NCBI GenBank assembly: GCA_902984215.1
Contig: CADWAF010000192.1
Coordinates: forward strand, 1-12,243
Direction of reading: 5' to 3'
Origin: Willaertia magna
Lineage: Eukaryota > Heterolobosea > Eutetramitea > Acrasida > Naegleriidae
DNA: 12,243 nucleotides
Below the pieces are notes generated by a model. The model saw nothing but the letters and a program-made list of their open reading frames with translations, did not search any database and was not told where the DNA came from. Positions 1 through 6,026 of this stretch are shown here, one piece after another. The translations under genes and the position numbers were made by a program. How positions within the stretch are numbered: the first letter of the stretch is position 1; each line of letters begins with the position of its first letter.

Positions 1-897
1 TTAATTCCAGTTTTAAAATATTTAATTAAAAAATCAGAAAATAATTTACAAAAATTAACATTATTGAAAAGTGAATTAACTTCAGGTGATTACAACATTC
101 CAAAAAATCAAAAGGACTTTAAAGAATTACAAAATTTAAGATATTTAAAAATGGAAAGTTGTAAAAATGATTATTCTTTATTTTATTCATTTTTATTACA
201 ATATAATTTACCAAAATTAGAAAAACTTTATGTTAATGATTGTTATAATATTGAAGGTACTTTATTAGAACATTCTTTAACAAAAATTAATTTATCAAAT
301 TTAATTGGTTTTGAAATTTTAGGTTCACCATTTGATGATGAATTAATGTTAAAAATGTTACAATCTTTACAAAATAAGGATAAAATTAAATTAAATTTAA
401 GTGGAAAAATTACAGAACAAGGATTAATTTCAATTTCAAAAGAAGTTAGAAAGAAAATTGTTCAATTAAAATTACCAACGTCATCTATCAATTTAATTGA
501 AAAAGAAAATGAAATGACAGAATTCATTAATGATTTAAATGACAAATTGAGTGAATTGTGTTTAAATTTTAGAGAATTTGGACCAACAGTAAAGATTTTA
601 AAAGTAATTTCAAATAAATTTAAAGAATTAAGATTATTAAATATTAAAGGAAAAATGACGATTGACAAGATTGATTTATTTGATTTGGTTAACCAACTGG
701 ACAAAACTGAAACCATTTCTTTTGATTGTCCTGTTAATAATTGTACTGACAAAGAACTGGAAGAATTTAAAAAGAAAAGTGGATTGATGAAAGGCAGATT
801 AGCCCCAAATATATTTATTCCAATAATGAAAAATTCAAACATCAAACAGGCTTCAAATGTCACAAGCGTTGTTAATTCAAACTGTTTGTTAATGTAA
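1..897 (+). CDS. LRR protein, 5'-partial, with C-terminal CaaX box (F-box/LRR-like)
   Basis: The frame is open from the first base, so the start lies outside the window; 298 residues are visible. Seen: Leu-rich repeats with LRYLKMESC, LEKLYVNDC and LRLLNIKG type strands, spaced irregularly, and some strand ends carrying Cys as in the cysteine-containing LRRs of FBXL proteins. The last four residues are Cys-Leu-Leu-Met, a canonical CaaX prenylation motif; Met at X favours farnesyl transferase. Known: some FBXL proteins (FBXL2, FBXL20) end in CaaX and act at membranes as substrate receptors of SCF ubiquitin ligases. Inferred: a membrane-tethered LRR adaptor, possibly with an F-box in the missing part. 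Its neighbour at 1133 is another F-box/LRR gene on the same strand, so the two may be tandem relatives. An LRR fold is likely; the ligase role is a guess. Confidence 0.75.
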   Translation, partial: LIPVLKYLIKKSENNLQKLTLLKSELTSGDYNIPKNQKDFKELQNLRYLKMESCKNDYSLFYSFLLQYNLPKLEKLYVNDCYNIEGTLLEHSLTKINLSNLIGFEILGSPFDDELMLKMLQSLQNKDKIKLNLSGKITEQGLISISKEVRKKIVQLKLPTSSINLIEKENEMTEFINDLNDKLSELCLNFREFGPTVKILKVISNKFKELRLLNIKGKMTIDKIDLFDLVNQLDKTETISFDCPVNNCTDKELEEFKKKSGLMKGRLAPNIFIPIMKNSNIKQASNVTSVVNSNCLLM

Positions 898-947
898 AAA
901 TTAATTTTATTATCAAAAGAAATACAATTAATTTTTATTGTCAAAAG

Positions 948-967
948 AAATAAATAAATAAATAAAT
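948..967. repeat. (AAAT)5 microsatellite with poly(A) signal
   Basis: Five perfect AAAT units lie 50 bases after the stop of the first LRR gene. They contain AATAAA at 949-954, the likely polyadenylation signal of that gene. An 11-base direct repeat (CAAAAGAAATA) occurs just before, at 914-924 and 942-952. Confidence 0.6.
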
Positions 968-1006
968 CACAAATTAAGGATAGAACAATTTCAAAAGTAA
1001 AAAATT

Positions 1007-1095
1007 GTTGCCTCTCTTTAGTTAGAATCGAACTCTGGTCCTCTGTAAAAAGTTACTGACCTCAAAATCAAGTGCGCAACCTTAGAGGAAGGATA
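1007..1095 (-). ncRNA. tRNA-like or Pol III-type RNA candidate
   Basis: This patch between two AT-rich LRR genes is clearly richer in G+C than its surroundings. On the minus strand it contains a B-box-like GTTCGATTC (about 1025-1033), an A-box-like stretch TTGCGCACTTGA about 47 bases upstream, and a T6 run (AATTTTTT, about 1000-1005) immediately downstream, as a Pol III terminator would be. GTTGC at 1080-1076 can pair with GCAAC at 1011-1007 and CCTCT at 1088-1084 with AGAGG. I could not build a regular cloverleaf: the T stem has only two good pairs and no proper anticodon arm appears. It may be a decayed or unusual tRNA, a tRNA-derived element, or another Pol III RNA. Anticodon not assigned. 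Confidence 0.35.
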
Positions 1096-1132
1096 ACAAA
1101 TAACGTTTAAAAAAATAGTTGTTTAAAAAAAA

Positions 1133-2876
1133 ATGTCACAATTTAATATTGACATTCTTTTTGAAATTTGCAACTATTTAAATGTTATTGATTTTATTAA
1201 TTTTGCTGTCTAAATATCATTACAATAATTTAATTTTAAATGATAATAATATATTTCAAAATATTTTTAAAAATTATAATTTTTTTTTATTTGAAGATTT
1301 ACCAAACTATTTATTTAAATTACAAAATTTAAATATGGTAGATATTTGTGATAATGATTCATATTATTTATTATATAATTTTACAAATTTAAAAAGTTTA
1401 AAAATAGATTTTAAATATACTTTAGATTTAGTTCACGATTTTAATTTTAATTATATAAATAAATTAAAAGAACTTTATTTATTTAATTGTCATTTACAAA
1501 ATGAAACAAATTTATCAACTTTACCACAATTAGAAATTTTACACATTTCTGACAGTTATTTTACTGATGAACATTTAAAAGATTTAATTAATTTAACAGA
1601 ATTAAATATTAAAGGTAAATATAGTGAATTTAATGGAAAATATTTTTATAATTTAAAAAAATTAAAAAAATTAAAATTAAATTATACTTTTGTAATTGAT
1701 GAAAATTTAAAAAAATTAATTAATTTAACTGAATTAGAATTATTTGAAAATAATAATTTAATTGGAACGTGTTTTGAAAATTTATTAAATTTAGAAAAGT
1801 TAGATATTTGTTGTAATTACAATGATAATGTAGAATTTAAATTTCAAAATTATTTAGATAAATTAATAAATTTAAAATATTTACATATTAATGAAGAAAT
1901 TACAAATTTTACATTTTTAAAGAAATTAATAAATTTAGAAACGTTAATTTTGATTGGTAACTGTATAAAAGATGAAGATCTTTATAATTTAAAGAAATTA
2001 AAATTTTTAAAATGTTATGGAAGTGAAATTGATGGAAATTGTTTTGAATATTTACCTTTTTTAGAAGAATTAGAATGTGATTTAAATAGAATTAAAAATT
2101 TAAATTATTTACAAAATATTAAAAGAATTAAAGCGAGGGAAAAAATTATTCCAGGAAACCATATTAAAGATGAAACTTTACAAAAATTAACGAATATTAT
2201 TGAACTTGATATCAGTGACTCGAAAATGACGGGAAATTGTTTATTAGCTTTACAAAATTTAACAAGTTTAAATATAGATAAAACAAAAATTAAAGATGAA
2301 AATTTACAAAATTTAAAACAGTTGACTAAATTGAATTGTAAAGAATGTAATAATATTATTGGAGATGGTTTATTAAATTTACAACATTTAACACAACTGG
2401 ATATTCAATTAAATTATAAAATAAAAGATGATCATTTAATTAATTTAATAAAATTAACAAAATTAAATATTTATGGTTGTAATAAAATTAAAGGAGAATG
2501 TTTACAATATTTAAAACATTTACAAAAATTAAATGTTAGTAAAACAAATATTAAAGATTTTCATTTAATTAATTTAAATAAATTAAAAGAATTAGATTTA
2601 TTTAATTGTAAAAATATTAATGGTGAATGTTTACAATATTTAACAAATTTAAAATATTTAAATATTGGAAAAACAAAAGTTAAAGAAGAATATTTACAAA
2701 ATTTAACAAATTTAGAAAAATTATTTGCAAAAAATTGTCCAAATTTAAAAACTGGACAATTTTTATTGAATATGGGTAAATTAAATATTTTATTTTTAAA
2801 ATCTTATCATGATAATATTTATGAAATTAAGGAAAGAATTTTAAAAGGAGAATTGTTAACACAATTTGTACATTAA
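1133..2876 (+). CDS. F-box/LRR protein with apparent frameshift after the F-box start
   Basis: The main frame (1182-2876, 564 codons) encodes about 20 Leu-rich repeats of 22-25 residues with LTxLNI strand cores. In the second half they alternate between two types: one with a GECLQYL / IIGDGLLNL helix and one with an IKDxxLxNL helix. The likely true start is ATG 1133: it sits behind a run of nine A's like the other genes here, and its short frame reads MSQFNIDILFEICNYLNV, a good match to the first half of an F-box. That frame stops at TAA 1211, while the other frame continues with SKYHYNNLILND, matching the second half (CKxxxxLI). Joining them needs a +1 shift or a 2-base insertion near 1205-1213. 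Options are a sequence error, a recent pseudogene, or recoding; the long intact frame downstream argues against an old pseudogene. Inferred role: substrate receptor of an SCF-type ubiquitin ligase. Confidence 0.75.
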
Positions 2877-3093
2877 TTCCATTTTATGTTTGATTAAAAC
2901 TGAAATAAATTCATTGTAAAATTCAATGTTGTAAATTATAAAAAATGTTTTTACACACACCTCCTATTATTTACAGCAAAATCAATTACACAAAAATCAC
3001 ACAAATAAATTGAAAATATTTCAAATTACTTTCCTTTTGATTTCAATTAGAAACCAACTCAACGACTAACCCATCACACCTTTATTCAAAATA
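2877..3093. other. Intergenic, 3' flank of the F-box/LRR gene
   Basis: No gene seen. AATAAA at 2904-2909 is a plausible poly(A) signal 28 bases after the stop. A small hairpin CATTG...CAATG follows (about 2911-2928). The remainder is A/C-rich plus-strand sequence with repeated ACACA and CACAAAAA words. Confidence 0.5.
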
Positions 3094-3174
3094 GGAAAGC
3101 TCCCAAAGAACGCATGAGCTAGTACACTGGATGTTCAGTAAAAGTACTTTCCAACAGCTCTCTATAAAAAGAGA
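3094..3174 (+). ncRNA. Predicted structured RNA block (three-way junction plus hairpin)
   Basis: By eye this folds with perfect nested stems. GGAA 3094-3097 pairs with TTCC 3149-3152 and closes two arms. Arm one is AGCTC 3098-3102 with GAGCT 3116-3120 (13-base loop). Arm two is AGTAC 3121-3125 with GTACT 3144-3148, topped by ACTG 3126-3129 with CAGT 3136-3139 (six-base loop, AAAA bulge). A separate hairpin follows: TCTCT 3159-3163 with AGAGA 3170-3174. The block is richer in G+C than its surroundings and ends about 50 bases before the RCC1 start codon, so it could be a 5'-UTR element or an independent small RNA. It matches no family I know: no hammerhead core, no tRNA B box, no convincing C/D boxes. 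Strand is unproven because stems pair on both strands. Confidence 0.4.
3161..3170 (+). promoter_or_regulatory. TATA-like box upstream of the RCC1 gene
   Basis: TCTATAAAAA lies about 60 bases before ATG 3227, a plausible position for a core promoter of a gene with a short leader. It overlaps the loop of the 3159-3174 hairpin, so either reading (promoter or RNA element) explains the conservation of composition here; not both need be true. Confidence 0.35.
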
Positions 3175-3226
3175 TGGATAAGGTGGACATTTTCAAAAAT
3201 CAAAAAAAAAAAAATAAAAAGACAAG

Positions 3227-5836
3227 ATGTTTTTGTTGAATAAAAGCTTTCTGACATTATTGTCACTGTTTCTAATAATTAATTATTGTAGTATTATTGT
3301 TGCAACAAGTAACGTTGTCACATGGGGAAGTAATATTGATGGACAAATTCCAACCTTGTCAATTTATAAAACTGCAATACCACAATTAGGAACTTGGAAT
3401 AGAAAAGATTTAATTATTAAAGAAATTGTAAATAATGAAATGAATGAAGTTAATCATTTATTAACAGAAGATGGAAAAGTATTTACAAGTGGATATTATC
3501 CATATTTTGGTGGTTTAATTTCAAAAGATTATATTTCATGTGATTGGTTAGAAGTAAATAAAGATAATTGGAAAGGAAAGGTAGTTAGTTTAACAAGTAT
3601 TTATTATGCTATCTTTGCTTTATTAGATAATGGTGATTTATATGGATGGGGAGAAGAAGGAAATGCTCTTTGTGATGAAGATAAAACAAGATTTTGTTTA
3701 GGAAATAGAGAACCAAAACAAATTTCATTTGTTGGAACTTTATTGGAAGGAAAAAAGATTACAAAAATTACAGCAAGAAACAAACACGTTATTGTTTTAG
3801 CTGATGATGGAAAGTTATATTCTTGGGGTGAAAATAAGTTTAGAGTTTTGGGTAACGGTAATTTTACTGATGTAATGACAAATAGTCCAATTATTGTAAA
3901 TATGAATGGAGTTGATGGAAAGGTAATTCATTTGTCAGCTGCCACAAATAGTTTTTTTATTGTTACTGATAAGAATTCAGTTTATGCATGGGGTGTAATT
4001 AATCCAAGTGAAACTAATAAGAATATTTTAGAAGCTGCTAAATTAGATATTCCCATTAAAGCAGATGAAACAATTGTTAAAATTAGTAATTCTTATGGAA
4101 GTATTTTAATTTTAACAGATAAGGGAACTGTTTATCAATGGTCAACTAATGTAGTAACACCACAAACAAATAAGGATGCAACCATTACACAACAATTATC
4201 TTCTTACAAAGTTGTTGATATCTCACTTGGTTATGACGTTTCATACGTTTTATTAAATAATGGAAATATATTTGCTTGGGGACAAAACTCTAGTTATGCT
4301 TTAGGACCTTCAATGAATGATGTTGTTATTGCAACGATTGCTGACGTTCCAATTCAAATTCAAACAAAGTATATTAATGGTAAAGTTAGTAATATTTATG
4401 GTGGAACAAATAGAGTAATTGTTCAAACTGAAAACAAAGAACTTTGGGGTTGGGGATATTCAATGTTTTATTGTTTAATTGCTGATCGTTCTGTGCCAAT
4501 TGTGTCAACACCAAGGGATTTGTCAATTGATTTAAAGAGAAGTATGATTCCTGCTTATCACACTAATGAAACTATTCTATTTAAAGATATTTCAGTTTCA
4601 CATTCAAATGGTATTGGTATTATTTATAACATGTCAAAAGTTATAACTTGGGGTGCAAATTTTTATGGTCAACTTGGTACTGGCTTTACAAGTGGAGATC
4701 AATCAAAACATGTTTATGAAGTACAACAATTACCAGCAACAAATAGTGGAGCAACACCTGAAAAAGCGTATTGTATTTTCAGTTCATGTTTTGTTATTTA
4801 TAATAATGGTAAAGTTTATAGCTTTGGTTATAACGGTGAAGGACAATTAGGAAATGGTGATTTTATTTCAAAATCATTACCAGTTCAGTTAAATACAAAT
4901 GAATTAAAAGAGGATGAAAAGATTATTCAAATAGTTGGTTATACACACATTTTAGCAGTGACAGATAAAGGAAATGTTTTTGCATGGGGACATGGACAAG
5001 GTGGAAGTTTAGGAAATGCAGCACAACAAAACTCAAACGTTCCAATATCAATTACTAAAGTAGCTTCTTTATTAAAAGATAAAAAGATTGTAATGGTTAG
5101 TGCTGGAACACAGTCAAGTTTAGCTTTGTCAGCTGACGGAAAAGTTTATGGTTGGGGAAATAACGAATGGGGTCAACTTGGTAAAAATCCATCAACCTTA
5201 AATTACATGTCACCAATCCAAATTGATTTTAGTGGTACAGAATTTGAAAAGAGTGTTTTTGTAAAGATTGTCTCAGGTGCAGATTTTAATTTATTTTTAA
5301 CAAATGACGGTAAAGTTGCAGGTTTAGGTAGAAGTTTAAATTCACAATTAGGATTTAAAGGTGAAACTTTTAAACCAATTAAATTACCTTTCAATGAAGA
5401 AATTAAAGATATTTCAAGCAATTTTTACACAACTTTTGCAATTACAAAATCCAATAAGATGTTATGTATTGGTAGTAACCTTAAAGGAGAATGTGGTATT
5501 GGTAATTCTTCAATTTATGGTGGTTCAAATGATTTTATTGTAACTGTACCTACACCTGTATTAGTGTCAAATGTCAATGATGGAAATAAGTTAATTACTG
5601 GACCTGGAACTTCTTTTTATTTAACAAGTTATTGTTCTGGAATAATTTCTTCTGACGTAAAGGTTTGTTCAGGTAGAGGTTCATGTATTGGATTTGATTT
5701 TTGTAAATGTAAAGATGGATTTAGTGGATTGAATTGTGAAAATATTGGTAATTCAAGTGAGGCATCATCTATTGTTAATGGTAATTTACTTTCTTTTGTA
5801 ATTATTGCATTGAGCTTTATACTTTACAATTTGTAA
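3227..5836 (+). CDS. Secreted RCC1-repeat (double beta-propeller) protein with EGF module and GPI-type tail
   Basis: An 869-residue protein. Residues 1-27 form a signal peptide (short N-terminus, then LTLLSLFLIINY). The body carries 14 RCC1-type strand motifs (VVTWGSN, LYGWGEE, LYSWGEN, IFAWGQN, VITWGAN, VYSFGYN, VFAWGHG, VYGWGNN and weaker copies), which fits two seven-bladed propellers. Next is one EGF-like module, Cys803, 814, 820, 826, 828 and 837, with the CxCxxGF(x4)C signature. The C-terminus is a Ser/Asn/Gly-rich stretch followed by about 16 hydrophobic residues with no charged end, as in GPI-anchor signals; a single membrane helix is the alternative. Several N-x-S/T sequons agree with passage through the ER. 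Known: classical RCC1 is a nuclear Ran exchange factor, but the signal peptide and EGF exclude that role here. Inferred: a cell-surface adhesion or recognition protein. Stop TAA, with AATAAA at 5858-5863. Confidence 0.9.
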   Translation: MFLLNKSFLTLLSLFLIINYCSIIVATSNVVTWGSNIDGQIPTLSIYKTAIPQLGTWNRKDLIIKEIVNNEMNEVNHLLTEDGKVFTSGYYPYFGGLISKDYISCDWLEVNKDNWKGKVVSLTSIYYAIFALLDNGDLYGWGEEGNALCDEDKTRFCLGNREPKQISFVGTLLEGKKITKITARNKHVIVLADDGKLYSWGENKFRVLGNGNFTDVMTNSPIIVNMNGVDGKVIHLSAATNSFFIVTDKNSVYAWGVINPSETNKNILEAAKLDIPIKADETIVKISNSYGSILILTDKGTVYQWSTNVVTPQTNKDATITQQLSSYKVVDISLGYDVSYVLLNNGNIFAWGQNSSYALGPSMNDVVIATIADVPIQIQTKYINGKVSNIYGGTNRVIVQTENKELWGWGYSMFYCLIADRSVPIVSTPRDLSIDLKRSMIPAYHTNETILFKDISVSHSNGIGIIYNMSKVITWGANFYGQLGTGFTSGDQSKHVYEVQQLPATNSGATPEKAYCIFSSCFVIYNNGKVYSFGYNGEGQLGNGDFISKSLPVQLNTNELKEDEKIIQIVGYTHILAVTDKGNVFAWGHGQGGSLGNAAQQNSNVPISITKVASLLKDKKIVMVSAGTQSSLALSADGKVYGWGNNEWGQLGKNPSTLNYMSPIQIDFSGTEFEKSVFVKIVSGADFNLFLTNDGKVAGLGRSLNSQLGFKGETFKPIKLPFNEEIKDISSNFYTTFAITKSNKMLCIGSNLKGECGIGNSSIYGGSNDFIVTVPTPVLVSNVNDGNKLITGPGTSFYLTSYCSGIISSDVKVCSGRGSCIGFDFCKCKDGFSGLNCENIGNSSEASSIVNGNLLSFVIIALSFILYNL

Positions 5837-5857
5837 ATATATTTGTGTAAATATTTA

Positions 5858-5863
5858 AATAAA
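5858..5863 (+). terminator. Poly(A) signal of the RCC1 gene
   Basis: AATAAA lies 22 bases after the TAA stop, in the 190-base gap between this gene and the convergent peptide-precursor gene. Confidence 0.55.
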
Positions 5864-5914
5864 AATCACTAATAACAACAGGTACAGACACACAAAAACA
5901 AATAATTGTTTCCT

Positions 5915-5937
5915 ACTCTTAATAGAGTGCTTTTTTT
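5915..5937 (+). terminator. Hairpin followed by T7, between convergent genes
   Basis: ACTCT 5915-5919 and AGAGT 5924-5928 form a five-pair stem with loop TAAT, followed by GC and seven T's (5931-5937). The shape looks like an intrinsic or Pol III terminator. In a Pol II setting it may only aid 3'-end formation. No upstream Pol III gene was recognised on this strand. Confidence 0.35.
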
Positions 5938-5996
5938 AGTTTGAATTTCATACTTTAGAAAATAAATCGAATGTTTTTGGAGAAAAAATAACCATG

Positions 5997-6017
5997 TTTT
6001 TGTAAACTTTACAAAAA
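5997..6017. repeat. Perfect 10-bp inverted repeat at the 3' end of the precursor gene
   Basis: TTTTTGTAAA 5997-6006 and TTTACAAAAA 6008-6017 are perfect reverse complements around a single C. They lie just past the AATAAA of the minus-strand gene. Possible 3'-end signal or a low-complexity coincidence in AT-rich DNA. Confidence 0.5.
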
Positions 6018-6020
6018 AAC

Positions 6021-6026
6021 TTTATT
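6021..6026 (-). terminator. Poly(A) signal abutting the precursor stop codon
   Basis: On the minus strand the TAA stop (6029-6027) is followed without a gap by AATAAA (6026-6021), implying a very short 3' UTR. Confidence 0.5.

Noticed and set aside
462..944. Minus-strand open frame of 160 codons across the first LRR gene
   Set aside because: It is antisense to the LRR frame; low G+C and LRR codon bias open the reverse strand. No recognisable domain.
948..967. CRISPR-like or telomere-like array
   Set aside because: Simple AAAT microsatellite in a 3' UTR of a nuclear eukaryotic gene; no spacers.
1208..1296. An 89-base intron as the cause of the F-box frame break
   Set aside because: GTCTAA is a poor donor and joining 1207 to 1297 leaves the wrong frame, although the T-rich tract before the AG looks tempting.
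3094..3152. Hammerhead ribozyme
   Set aside because: The CTGATGA and GAAA core boxes are not at the junction on either strand; ACTGGATG is only a superficial likeness.
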